A DNA stretch of 64,000 nt, taken from the NCBI GenBank assembly GCA_964017045.1, contig OZ024806.1, positions 2,627,992 to 2,691,991 of the forward strand. Reading direction: 5' to 3'. Both the position numbers and the translations under genes were made by a program. The stretch comes from Omphiscola glabra. Taxonomy: Eukaryota > Mollusca > Gastropoda > Lymnaeidae. Under the pieces are notes generated by a model. The model worked only from the letters and a program-made list of their open reading frames with translations. It was not told where the DNA came from and ran no database searches. Positions 44,802 through 56,980 of this stretch are shown piece after piece (positions within the stretch are counted from its first letter, which is position 1; each line of letters starts with the position of its first letter).

Positions 44802-46833
44802 TAGGTACTTTGATAAAATTTTCAAATTGACTGAATTAAAAAATTAAAACATCTGTATGATAGCCCTTGTTAAAAGAAGTAATAATATGTTTTCATTTTT
44901 CATGTAGCACTTTTGGTTAAAAAGTTATGATTTTTTTCGTGAATAAAAACACACTTTTTTTAACATGGAAAAAGGCCCCGTTTTCGTGACCATTTTTCAA
45001 AAAAATTTCACGAAAAGGCACATAACTTTACAGCCGAGTGGACAAATAATATGAAACTTTGTAGAAGTGTTTAACATTGTACTATCAACATATTTATAGC
45101 TTTAAAAAGTAAAAAAAAATAAATATAGTGTTTTTAATATTAATTTTAAGGTAAGTTAATCATGTTTTTTTTTTCAATAAATTATTGAATAATTTTTTTT
45201 TTTTTTTTTAAATTTAATTAAATTATATTTTTTTAAAAATACTAATACGTTAATTTAAAGAACATTCAAAGGGTGAAATAATATAATAAATGGACTTAAT
45301 TAACAGTCTAAATAATGTTATTAAGACAAAATAAAGGGCCAGATGATAAGATATATTCAGAATTTCAGACAAAAATTTATAAAAAAAATCAAATCCCCTA
45401 GTATGAGATCTGTTAATATTTTTTCTATGGCAATGTCATAATCTTCCCCAGCAGCTTCTGTCTCACTATCTGGATCCCAATATCTAATGGTGAAAAGGAA
45501 AATACCACCCTTTTCTTTACTTTTAAGGATACGCCCAAAATATACCTGGTCTTTTTTGTCATTTTCCCAAATATGTTTTATGTATGCACCTACAACAGAT
45601 GTCTTGTCTGCAATGATAGCATCTAATTTTATTTTAATTTGTGGGGGAATATCAATTAAAACTTCTGCACTAATTTGTCCCTTAGAACATATCGTGAACT
45701 GTAAAGTGGGGTTCCACGACCACTAAATATAACTATACTGACTATACTTTACAGATAAAAGTGCAGGGTACCTGGCACCTGGTACTGTTAAATAATTATA
45801 TTTATATAATTCCTATTTAAATTTAAGTCTACAGTACCGGTAATATCAATATGAGTTATACAGTATTGAACATCAAATATTACAACTAACAAAACAAAAA
45901 AAAAACAAAATTTTGTGGCACAAAAGTGCAAAGAAAATTTTAATCAGTAATAAATAAATAAGCAAAATTTTCAATAAATGACAATTAATTCAAATTTTAA
46001 CATTAAACAATGGCAGTTTTGAAATGAAAAACCAACTATTTAATTTTCAATACAAAATAAAATTAAAAATACATTAAAAGCAATAAACTAACAATTATTC
46101 AAGTTATTAAAATCAAAATATGTGTATATATAATTTTTATTATTCAAAATCAAGACCAAACGAAATTTTTAGTAAATATGAAATATAATAGAAGAAATTT
46201 TACAATGAAACTTATGATTTAATTTGAAAGGGATCGATATCTGATAGAATATGAGTTAATATGTCTTTTATTATAAAGATAATACAATAAAACCCCAAAT
46301 TAATTAAGATGGAACTTGATTGCTTTATGCAATGGAAATTTCTTTTGCTTTCTTATCTGTCAACTACACAAAATAATACTGTTTCCGGTTTATTGTTACT
46401 TTCGTTTTCGGCAATTTTTTCTTCTTCCGAAAATGACAAAATTATAGACCCCCATTGCAGCCAAAAATAACAATGTGGTTGACCTCTTAGAGACTTGAAA
46501 TTTTACATGGTTAGTTAAGATAGATTTTCACAGGTACACCAGGTCGATTTAAAATGGGACAACGAATAGTTTTTGAAAAAATGATAAATTAGACTTACCT
46601 GATTTCTTACCCAAAAAATTATTTACGACATACTAAAATTGCTCAAAACAAAATGGATGTCGTTAAACCCTGTTCATTAACGCAACTAGAACAGTAATTC
46701 GTTTGTTGATCCGACATTTCTAGCGCAAAAAAATAATTTTTTAGTGAACCCTACCATCCAGCACACAAAAAAAAGCGTCTCAAATCCCTATGGGCCGCGA
46801 TTGCGTCAAAAATAGCCTCAAATCGAAGTACCT
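44802..46833. mobile_element. 2.03-kb terminal-inverted-repeat element inserted in the LINE
   Basis: Left end TAGGTACTTTGAT, right end inverse AGGTACTTCGAT. ATTG flanks both sides (44798-44801 and 46834-46837). Removing it brings the two LINE remnants back together, so the boundaries are well supported. The inside is very AT-rich and contains a 121-codon minus-strand exon-like frame (45357-45722). A 4-bp duplication fits several DNA-transposon superfamilies; none was assigned. Confidence 0.75.
45357..45722 (-). CDS. Unidentified terminal exon carried by the TIR element
   Basis: The minus-strand frame of 121 codons begins at an acceptor (ATATTTAG) and ends at TGA 45357-45359. It has no ATG, which suits an internal or last exon. 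Residues are protein-like, e.g. TSVVGAYIKHIWENDKK, YFGRILKSKEKGG and an acidic YWDPDSETEAAGEDYDIA segment followed by a hydrophobic tail. No family is recognised. An upstream ATG at about 46716 (MSDQQTNYCSSC) with splice-like sites might be a first exon, but the chain could not be completed. Confidence 0.4.
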   Translation of the reverse strand, partial: WSWNPTLQFTICSKGQISAEVLIDIPPQIKIKLDAIIADKTSVVGAYIKHIWENDKKDQVYFGRILKSKEKGGIFLFTIRYWDPDSETEAAGEDYDIAIEKILTDLILGDLIFFINFCLKF

Positions 46834-46837
46834 ATTG

Positions 46838-47240
46838 CTTCCAGGTGTATCCCATATTTTGCGTGTCTGTCTCTAGCTCGCGTCTCCATGTAAATGTATT
46901 CTTAGGTCTTACTCTCTTTCTTTTTCCCTGTGGATTCCATGTTAGACATTGTCTGGTGGTGCTATCTGGGGGTTTTCTGAGAGTATGCCCAATCCACCTC
47001 CATCTTTTCTTTATGATATGATGTATTCACCAATGGGCACCTGGTATGTCCTTCTAATAGATCTATGTTGGTGATGGTATTTGATGTTAAGGATCTTTCT
47101 AAGGCACGTGTTTAAGGATGTCTGCACTTTCTGTGTAATGCTCGCTGATGTTTTCCACTTTTCTGCTCCATAAAGTAGGACTGTTTTGACATTTGTGTTA
47201 AAGATTCTGACTTTGGTTTGAAATTTCAATTTCTCATATT
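46838..47240 (-). pseudogene. LINE reverse-transcriptase C-terminal remnant, part 1
   Basis: The minus strand reads NTNVKTVLLYGAEKWKTSAS, NTCLRKILNIKYHHQHRSIR and, after a frameshift near 47010, KKRWRWIGHTLRKPPDSTTR and LTWNPQGKRKRVRPKNT, ending MGYTWKQ. These are the conserved 3' blocks of a non-LTR retrotransposon polyprotein. It is 5'-truncated and frameshifted. Confidence 0.85.
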
Positions 47241-47274
47241 TTCTTTAATAACACAATTACATTACCTAATGGTA

Positions 47275-47513
47275 AATTTGGAGAGATAGTACCGTGGCCG
47301 CCATCCTGGTTGCTGCGACTCGCGAACTTATGTCCTAAAGTTATGTATCCCTAAACCTTAAACCTAACCTTGACCCTAATTCTAAACCTAACCTGAACCC
47401 TAAAATTATCCCTAATCTGGGTACTATAGTATTGGAACCAGGGTTTTAGTTTTAGCCTTATAGAAACCAGGGACAAAACATGCAAATGACGTCAGGGCCT
47501 ATCTCTCCAAATT
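47275..47513. mobile_element. MITE with CCTAA-rich centre
   Basis: Ends are the perfect 15-bp inverted repeat AATTTGGAGAGATAG. The middle (about 47340-47415) is rich in CCCTAA/CCTAAC-like motifs. 239 bp, no coding. The flanks TAA/TAG hint at a 3-bp target but are not conclusive. Confidence 0.65.
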
Positions 47514-48426
47514 AGTCTTAAAAAAAAAAAAAAGGGTAATGTTAATTTTTACCTGATGATTTATGATTTAGTCATTCCCCCATTATTACTGTAATGTTAA
47601 TGACTAACCTAATGCCTAAAGTATTTTTAAAAAGTAAAATACCTTCTTTTTGTGCAAATACAACAATTTAACAAATTGTACAATTAAAAAAATTATAATA
47701 GTTGTCCAAATGGATGTATCTAGATTTAAATAAATGTTGTATTGTATTTATTTTATAACTTTATTTAATTATGTCTAGGTCTAGGTAGTAGGTGTCTGAT
47801 CTTTCTTTCTAAACAAGTGCAGGTTTTACAATTTTAAATATTTAGGTCTCACTTATTCTAGGTATCTTTTATCAGTTTATTGTAATGAAGTAATGGTCTA
47901 CTCTAGTTTAACTAATAAAATTGGATTTCATATTTTTGTTTTTTAAAATAAATTCACACATTTCTTTACAATAAATAGGGCGTTTATTTAATTTCTGCAA
48001 ATTATTGTGAATTCACTAGGGGAACACACCCTGGGGGCAAATATCAGTGGGTTTCATTTTCTATATAATAGGTGCACTATTTTTTTCTGCCCGGGCACCC
48101 TTTTCTAATTCCTGATGTAGTGGGAGGATTGTTCAAAATAGGCCAAAATAGCAGGAAAATAAACACTTGTTAAGTTAACAAGATGTATTATGTGTATCAT
48201 GGAAAATAGAAATATCGAAAACAGTAATTTATAGTATACAGTATACAACAACAATGTTGACAAAAGATCACTCAGCTACTGGTACCAGTAACACAAAGAA
48301 TATTTGAATATTTGGTACAAAAAAAAATGAAAAATTGAAAAGATCTTACTTTTCATGCTCTGGGGAGTCCAAGAAAAACTAAACTGTTTAAAATGTTTTA
48401 AACAGGATATCATCCTTTTAAAATAA
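47514..48426. other. No gene seen; AT-rich
   Basis: Low-complexity AT-rich sequence with an A-run at 47520. The C-terminal part of the 126-codon minus frame here is not conserved-looking. Confidence 0.45.
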
Positions 48427-48670
48427 TCAAATGTTTTTGAACACCTTAATCCTTGTGATAATGCAACGGAACTGAAACTCCTTTGACTTTGAATATGATG
48501 AAAACAATGTATACTTGTACCGTACTGTCTTTTTAGTTTACGTTTGGCACACAACCATAGATTTTCTATGTTTTGTATGTGCACATCTGGATCGTTGGGA
48601 TCTACAAAGTTTCTTTTATACAGCACAACTGTATGCAGGAATATCCCATTGGACAATTGCTCTATAGCCC
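48427..48670 (-). pseudogene. ISXO2/IS1595-like (Merlin-type) transposase fragment
   Basis: The minus strand reads QLSNGIFLHTVVLYKR, then NFVDPNDPDVHIQNIENLW, then KRKLKRQYGT. This matches the conserved HxTVNHxxNFVDPxxxxHTQxIExxW block of the ISXO2-like DDE domain, in animals typical of Merlin transposons. After QYGT the frame shifts and continues SSYSKSKEFQFRC, like the family's YLxEFxxR block. The N-terminal part is missing beyond a poly-C/poly-T run, so it is a dead fragment. Confidence 0.72.
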
Positions 48671-49001
48671 CCCCCCCCCCTTTTTTTTTTCCAGTTCCAC
48701 TCTGGAAATTTTTGTCAACTCCAGCTCAGCTCCGCTTTGAGCTCCGAACTCTCCAAAAATTTAAAAAAGATAGGGTGGTGATTGAGAGGTGGTGCTAGGT
48801 TTTAAAGAAATTTCTTTATTATTGTCAAATTCCCATCTTATTAATTGTGCATTTGAAATGCATGTATCAGCAATGTAATAGTAATAGGTAGAAGAGTAGG
48901 GTAACAATTATTATGTTTTAAAATTTGTTTAACTGAAACAAGAATACTAAGCATTTTAAATTTTTAAAATTAATTTATTATTATTATTTGGAGCTCAGAG
49001 C

Positions 49002-49874
49002 ATTTACTTGATTATCCATACTCAAATACTAAAGGGTACTGAACTCATAATATCCATTCCTGGGGGGCCGGGGGCCCCATTTCATTTTTCCTTATATAAG
49101 CTATATCAATATCAATAGGCTTAGACAACACTTTAGGTTCTATGTGATTTGATGGATATAGGCCTAGCGTCAGAGTAATACACTTCACTGTCTGTACTGA
49201 AATATCGGTGGATTTAAAACTAATAATATCCAATCTAGAATTTTTGAGAAAGTTCGATAACTTAAAAACGCTATATCTATGGCATTATTCTATAGATTTT
49301 AATGGGAAAATTTAAAATGCTAACGTCATAACTACCTGAATGTTTGTTATAGGGCCCCATCTCAGGCAAAACTAATTTGGTACAATTCTGGAATGGGCCC
49401 CCGGGGCCCCTCTTTTAACTTAAATGTACTTTAGTTATAGAAATACGTTTAGTTGTATAATTTATTCGTATTCGAAGAATAATTACTTAGAAAATACCGC
49501 TTTTACACAGTTCGGGGAGGATAATACATTTAATCTAGAATGTTCAAGAAAGTTCTATAGGTCATTAGCCTTAGATAACACTTTAGTTTTTTTGTGAATT
49601 GATGGATATAGGCCTAACGTGGTGGCCATACACTGCACTGTCCGTTTTTAGATATCGGTGTATTTAAAACTAAGAATATCCAATCTAGAATTTTCCAGAA
49701 AGTTCGATATCTTTAAAAAGCTATATCTATGTCACGACCAAATGGGATAACATTGGAAAGGAGGGTCCTTAGATGGAACGGGATTCCATAGAGAACAGTA
49801 TACTAACGGGATCTGTAGGTCACCGGGATAAGGGTACTAATGCAATCCCGGGCCACGCCGGGTATATCGGCTAG
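49002..49874 (+). mobile_element. Helitron-like unit 0 (5'-truncated)
   Basis: Lacks the AAAAGTGAAAATTTG start. Ends with a CCCGGGCCACGCCGGG hairpin, TATATCGG and CTAG at 49871-49874. Confidence 0.5.
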
Positions 49875-51491
49875 TCATATCATATCATATCATATCATAT
49901 ATATATATAAAAGTGAAAATTTGTTTGTTTGTCTGTTCCACAAAGGCTTTTACACGGATTGATGGATCTTGACCAAACTTGGCACATATATCCATCGTTA
50001 TCCAGAAGGAACTCTTACGGGGTTGAGAACTTTTAATAACATTTCGTGTGGGGCCGGGGGCCCCGAATTCGTTTTTTTCTTATATGAGCTATATAAATAT
50101 CAATAGGCTTAATACTCCTACATGAATGGATGGATCTTGACCAAACTTAGTACACATTTACTTGATTATCCATACTCAAATACTAAAGGGTACTGAACTC
50201 ATAATATCCATTCCTCTGGGGCCTGGGGCCCCATTTCATTTTTCCTTATATAAGCTATATAAATATCAATAGATATAATTCTCCTATATGAATAGATGGA
50301 TCTTGACTAAACTTAGTACAAGTACACTTGATTATCCATATTTATGTACCGAAGGGTACTGAACTCATAATATCCATTCCTCTGGGGCCGGGGGCCCCGT
50401 TTCATTTTTTCTTATATGAGCTATATAAATATCAATAGGCTTAGACAACACTATAGTTTCTATGTGAGTTGATGGATATAGTCCAAGCGTGGTAGCAATA
50501 CACTTCACTGTCCGTACTGAAATATTGTTGGATGTAAAACTAATAATATCCAATCTAGAATTTTCCAGAAAGTTCGATAACTTTAAAACGCTATATCTAT
50601 GGCATTATTCAATAGATTTTATTGGGACAAATTAAAAGATTTAGCGTCATAACTTAGCTGAATGATTTTTATTGGGCCCCATCTGTTAAAAATGTTTGGT
50701 ACAATTATGGAATGGGCCCCGGGGCCCCCCTCTTTTAACATATATGTACTATAGTTATAGAAATGCATTTATTTGAATAACTTTTCGTATTCGAAGAATA
50801 ATTACTCAGAAAAGACAGTTTTTATACAGTTCGAGGAGGATAATACATTTAATCTAGAATGTTCCAGAAAGTTCTATAGGTCAATAGACTTAAATCTCCT
50901 AGAATAATGGATGGATCTTGACGAAATTTGGCACATATATCCATTATTATCCGGAAAGATCTATTAAAGGGTTATGGACTTTTTATGACATTCGGTTTGG
51001 GGCCGCGGGCCCAAAATGTAGTTTTTTCCTATATAAGCTATATAAATAAAATGACCAACAAATACTCCTACATGAATAGATAGATCTTAAACAAACTTAG
51101 TACACATACACTTTATTATCCATATGCAAATACCGAAGTGTACTGAACTTATAATATCCATTTCTCTGGGGCCGGTGGCCCCATTTAATTTTTCCTTATA
51201 TAAGCTATGTATAAATATCAATAGGCTTAGACCGGTAACCCACCGGTATCGGGATCCGACAGCTATCGTTATGCCACTGGCATCGAGATACCACCGGGAT
51301 CGGAATACCGACGGGATTGGGATCATACCGGAATTGGTATCCAGAGGGATCAAAATCCCACCGGGAAACGGTATACTAACGGGAGCGGGATAGGGAGCCC
51401 ACCGGGATCGGAATAATTATAAGGCTGAAGACTGTTGAAGTTCCTTCGTTCCGAATGCTATCCCGGCAAATTTGCCGGGTACATCCGCTAG
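49875..51491 (+). mobile_element. Helitron-like unit 1
   Basis: Starts TCATATCATATC and then TATATAAAAGTG. Ends with the perfect 18-bp palindrome CCCGGCAAATTTGCCGGG (51462-51479), TACATCCG and CTAG. The preceding 200 bases are full of CACCGGGATCGG-like short repeats. Confidence 0.55.
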
Positions 51492-52923
51492 TATATATAT
51501 AAAAGTGAAAATTTATGGGTTTGTCTGTTCCACAAAGGCTTTTACACGGATTGATGGATCTTGACCAAACTTGGCACATGTATCCATCATTATCCAGAAG
51601 GAACTCTTAAGGGGTTGAGAACTTTTAATAACATTTCGTGTGGGGCCGGGGGCCCCGAATTCGTTTTTTTCTTATATGAGCTATATAAAAAAATTACAAA
51701 CAAATACTCCTACGTGAATGGATGGATATCGATCAAACTTAGTGCACGTACAATTGATTATCCATATTCAAATACCGAAGGGTACTGAACTCATAATATC
51801 CATTCATCTGGGGCCGGGGGCCCCATTTCATTTTTCCTTATATGAGCTATATAAATAGCGATAAGCTTAATACTCCTATATGAATGGATGGATCTTGACC
51901 AAATTTGTAAACATACACTTGATTATCCATACTCAAATACAAAAGGGTACTGAACTCATAATATCCATTCCTCTGGGGCCGGGGGCCCAATTTCATTTTT
52001 CCTTATATACGCTATATAAATATCAATTTTCAATAGGCTTACACAACACTATCGTTTCTATGTCAATTGATGGATATATGCCTAACTTGGTAGCAATACA
52101 CTGTCCGTACTGAAAGATCGGTGGATTTAAAACTAAGAATATCCAATCTAGCATTATTCAATAGATTTTAATGGGACAAATTTTAAATCTTAACTTCATA
52201 ACTTACATGAATGATTTTCATAGGGCCCCATCTCAGGCACATATAATTCGGTACAATTGTGGAATGGGCCCCCGGGGCCCATATTTTAACTTAAATGTAC
52301 TATAGTTGTAAAACTGAATTTAGTTGTATAATTTTTCGTATTCGAAGAATAATTACTAAGAAAAGACAGTTTTTACACAGTTCCAGGAGGATAATAGATT
52401 TAATCTAGAATGTTCCAGAAAGGTCTAAAGGTCAATAGGCTTAATACTCCTACATGGATGAATAGATATTGACCAAATTTGGCACATATATCCATCATTA
52501 TTCGGAAAAACGCTGAAGGGGTTATGAACTTTTTATGACACTCCGTTTGGGGCCGGGGGCCCAAACTGTCGTTTTTTCCTATATGAGCTATATAAATAAA
52601 ATTAACAACAAATACTCCTTCATGAATAGATGGATCTTGAGCAAACTTAGTACACACACACTTGATTATTCATATTCAAATATCGAATGGTACTGAACTT
52701 ATAATATCCATTTCTCTGGGGCCGGTGGCCCCGTTTCATTTTTCCTTATATGAGCTATATAAATATCAATAGGCTTAGACAACACTACAGTTTATATGTG
52801 AATAGCTCGATATAGGCCAAGATGGAACGGGATCCCATAGAGAACAGTATACTAGCGGGATCTGTAGGTCACCGGGATCGGGGTCCTAATGCAATCCCGG
52901 GCAACGCCGGGTATATCGGCTAG
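51492..52923 (+). mobile_element. Helitron-like unit 2
   Basis: Directly abuts unit 1 at CTAG/TATATATATAAAAG. Ends with the CCCGGGCAACGCCGGG hairpin and CTAG at 52920-52923. Confidence 0.55.
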
Positions 52924-53900
52924 TATATATATAAAAGTGAAAATTTGTTTGTGGGTTTGTCTGTTCCACAAAGGCTTTTAAACGGATTGATGGATCTTGA
53001 CCAAACTTGGCACATGTATCCATCATTATCCAGAAGGAACTCATAAGGGGTTGAGAACTTTTAATAACATTTCGTGTGGGGCCGGGGGCCCCGAATTCGT
53101 TTTTTTCTTATATGAGCTATATAAAAAAATTACAAACAAATAATCCTATGTGAATGGATGGATATCGATCAAACTTAGTACACGTACACTTGATTATCCA
53201 TATTCAAATACCAAAGGGTACTGAACTCATAATATCCATTCTTCTGGGGCCGGGGGCCCCATTTCATTTTTCCTTATATCAGCTATATAAATATCGATAG
53301 GCTCTGAAAACACTTTAGGTTCTATGTGATTTGATGGATATAGACCTAGAGTGGTAGCAATGCACTTCACTGTCCGTAATGAAACATCAGTGGATTTAAA
53401 ACTAATAATATCCAATCTAGAATTTTCCAGAAAGTTCAATAACTTTAAAATGCTATATCTATGGGATTATTCAATAGATTTTAATGGGACAAATTAAAAA
53501 TTTTAACTTCATAACTTACCTGATTGATTTTTATAGGGCCTCATCTCAGGCAAAAACTAAGTCGGTACAATACTGGAATGGGCCCCCGGGGCCCATCTTT
53601 TAACTTAAATGTACTATAGTTGTAAAAATGCATTTAGCTGTACAATTTTTCGTATTCGAAGAATAATTACTAATAAAAGACTGTTTTTACACAGTTCGGG
53701 GAGGATAATAATACATTTAATCTAGAATGTTCCAGAAAGTTCTATAAGTCAATAGGCTTAATACTCCTACATGGATGGATAGATCTTGACCAAACTTGGC
53801 ACATATATCCATCATTATTCGGAAAAAACCCTGAAGGGGTTATGAACTTTTTATGACACTCCGTTTGGGGCCGGTGGCCCAAACTGTCGTTTTTCCTATA
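52924..53900 (+). mobile_element. Helitron-like unit 3 (3'-truncated)
   Basis: Normal start, but it breaks off in a GGCCGGTGGCCCAAACTGTC module without hairpin or CTAG, where unit 4 begins. Confidence 0.5.
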
Positions 53901-55037
53901 TCATATATATATATAAAAGTGAAAATTTGTTTGTTTGTTTGTGGGTCTGTTCCACAAAGGCTTTTAAACGGATTGATAGATCTTGACCAAACTTGGCACA
54001 TATATCCATCATTATCCAGAAGGAACTCTTAAGGGGTTGAGAACTTTTAAAAACATTTCGTTTGGGGCCGGGGGCCCCGAATTCGTTTTTTTCTTATATG
54101 AGCTATATAAAAAAATTACAAACAAATGCTCCTACGTGAATGGATGGACATCGATCAAACTTAGTACACGTACACTTGATGATCCATATTCAAATACCGA
54201 AGGGTACTGAGCTCATAATATCCATTCTTCTGGGGCCGTTTTTCCATATATGAGCTTTATAAATATTAGTAAGCTTCGACGACACTATAGGTTTTATGTG
54301 AATTGATGGATATAGGCCTAGGGTGGTAGCAATGCACTTCACTGTCCGTACTGAAATATCGGTGGATTTAAAACTAATGATATCCAATCTAGAATTTTCC
54401 AGAAATTTCTATAACTTCAAAACGCTATACCTATAGCATTATTCAATAGATTTTAATGGGACAAATTTAAAATTTTAACGTCATAACTTACCTTTATGAT
54501 TATTATAGGGCCCCATCTCAGGCAAAACTAATTCGGTACAATTATGGAATGGGCCCCCGGGGCCCCTCTTTTAACTTAAATGTACTATAGTTATAGAAAT
54601 TCATTTAGTCTTATAATTTTTCGTATTCGAAGAATAATTATTACTAATAAAAGACTGTTCGGGGAGGATAATACATTTAATCTAGAATGTTCCAGAAAGG
54701 TCTATAGGTCAATAGGCTTAGATAACACTTTAGTTTTTTGTGAATTGATGGATATAGGCCTAGGGTGGTAGCAATACACTTCACTGTCCGAACAGAAATA
54801 TCGGTGGATGTAAAACTAATAATATCCAATCTAGAATTTTCCAGAAAGTTCGATATTCTTAAAATGCTATATCGATGGCATTATTCAATAGATTTTATCG
54901 CGAAGTGGGATAACATTAGAAAGCAGGGTCCCTAGATGGAACGGGATCGCACAGAGTACAATATCTTTAAGGGATCTGTAGGCCACCTGGATCGGGGTCC
55001 TAATGCAATCCCGGGCCACGCCGGGTATATCGGCTAG
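53901..55037 (+). mobile_element. Helitron-like unit 4
   Basis: Starts TCATATATATATATAAAAGTG (20-base start of the family) and ends with the GCCACG-loop hairpin and CTAG at 55034-55037. Confidence 0.55.
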
Positions 55038-56980
55038 TATATATATAAAAGTGAAAATTTGTTTGTGGGTTTGTTTGTCTGTTCCACAAAGGCTTTTACA
55101 CGGATTGATGTATCTTGACCAAACTTGGCACATGTATCCATCATTATCCAGAAGGAACTCTTAAGGGGTTAAGAACTTTTAATAACATTTCGTGTGGGGC
55201 CGGGGGCCCCGAATTCGGTTTTTCCTTATATGAGCTATATAAATATCGATAGGGCTAATACTCCTACATGAATGGATGGATCTTGAACAAACTTAGTACA
55301 CATACACTTGGTTATCCATACTCAAATACTACAGGGTACTGAACTCATAATATCCATTCCTCTGGGGCTGGGGGCCCCATTTCATTTTTCCTTATATAAG
55401 CTATATAAATATCAATTGTCAATAGGCTTAGACAACACTATAGTTTCTATGTGAATTGATGGATATATGCCTAACGTGATAGCAATACACTGTCCGTACT
55501 GAAATATCGGTGGATTTAAAACTAAGAATATCCAATCTAGAATTTTCCAGAAAGTTCGATAACTTTAAAACGCTATATCTATGGAATTATTCAATAGATT
55601 TTAATGGGACAAATTTTAAATCTTAACTTCATAACTTACCTGAATGATTTTTATAGGGCCCCATCTCAGGCACATATAATTCGTACAATTATGGAATGGG
55701 CCCCCGGGGCCCATCTTTTAACTTAAATGTAATATAGTTGTAAAAATGCATTTAGTTGTATAATTTTTCGTTTTCGAAGAATAATTACTTAGAAAAGACA
55801 GTTTTTACACAGTTCGAGGAGGATAATACATTTAATCTAGAATGTTCCAGAAAGTTCTATAGGTCAATAGGCTTATTACTCCTACATGGATGGATAGATC
55901 TTGATCAAATTTGGCACATATATCCATCATTATTCGGAAAAAACGCTGACGGGGTTATCGACTTTTTATGACACTCCGTTTGGGGCCGGGGGCCCAAACT
56001 GTCATTTTTTCCTATATGAGCTATATAAATAAAATTAACAACAAATACTCCTTCATGAATAGATGGATCTTGAGCAAACTTAGTACACATACACTTGATT
56101 ATCCATATTCAAATACCGAAAGGTAATGAACTTATAATATCCATTTCTATGGGGCCTGGGGCCCCATTTAATTTTTCCTTATATAAGCTATATAAATATT
56201 AATAGGCTTAGACAACACTATAGGTTCTATGTGAATTGATGGATATAGGCTTAGCTTTGTTGCAATACACTTCTTAGTCCATATGGAAATAACGGTCGAT
56301 GTAAAACTAATAATATCCAATCTAGAATTTTCCAGAAAGTTCAATAACTTTAAAACGCTATATCTGCGGTATTATTCAATAGATTTTAATGGGACAAATT
56401 TAAAATTGTAACTTCATAACTTACCTTAATGATTATTATAGGGCCCCATCTCAGGCAAAACTAATTCGGTAGAATTATGGAATGGGCCCCCGGGGCCCCT
56501 CTTTTAACTTAAATGTACTATAGTTATAGAAATTCATTTAGTCGTATAATTTTTCGTATTCGAAGAATAATTATTACTAATAAAAGACTGTTTTTACACA
56601 GTTCGGGTAGGATAATACATTTAATCTAGAATGTTCCAGAAAGTTCTATAGGTCAATAGGCTTAGATAACACTTTAGTTTTTTGTGAATTGATGGATATA
56701 GGCCTAACGTGGTAGCAATACACTGCACTGTCCGTTTTTAGATATCGGTGTATTTAAAACTAAGAATATCCAATCAAGAATTTTCCAGAAAGTTCGATAT
56801 CTTTAAAAAGCTGAATCTATGTCAAGTATGTCACGACCAAATCAGGAAATGGGATAACATTGGAAAGGAGGGTCCCTAGATGAAATGGGATCCCATAGAG
56901 AACAGTATACTAACGGGATCTGTAGGCCACCGGGATCGGGGTCTTAATGCAAACCCGGGCCACGCCGGGTATATCGGCTA
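55038..56980 (+). mobile_element. Helitron-like unit 5 (longest)
   Basis: 1.94 kb. The hairpin is followed by TATATCGGCTA and the next unit's TCATATC, so the terminal G of CTAG is absent. Confidence 0.55.

Noticed and set aside
47335..47420. Interstitial telomere array
   Set aside because: CCTAA-like motifs are irregular and lie inside a MITE with perfect inverted ends.
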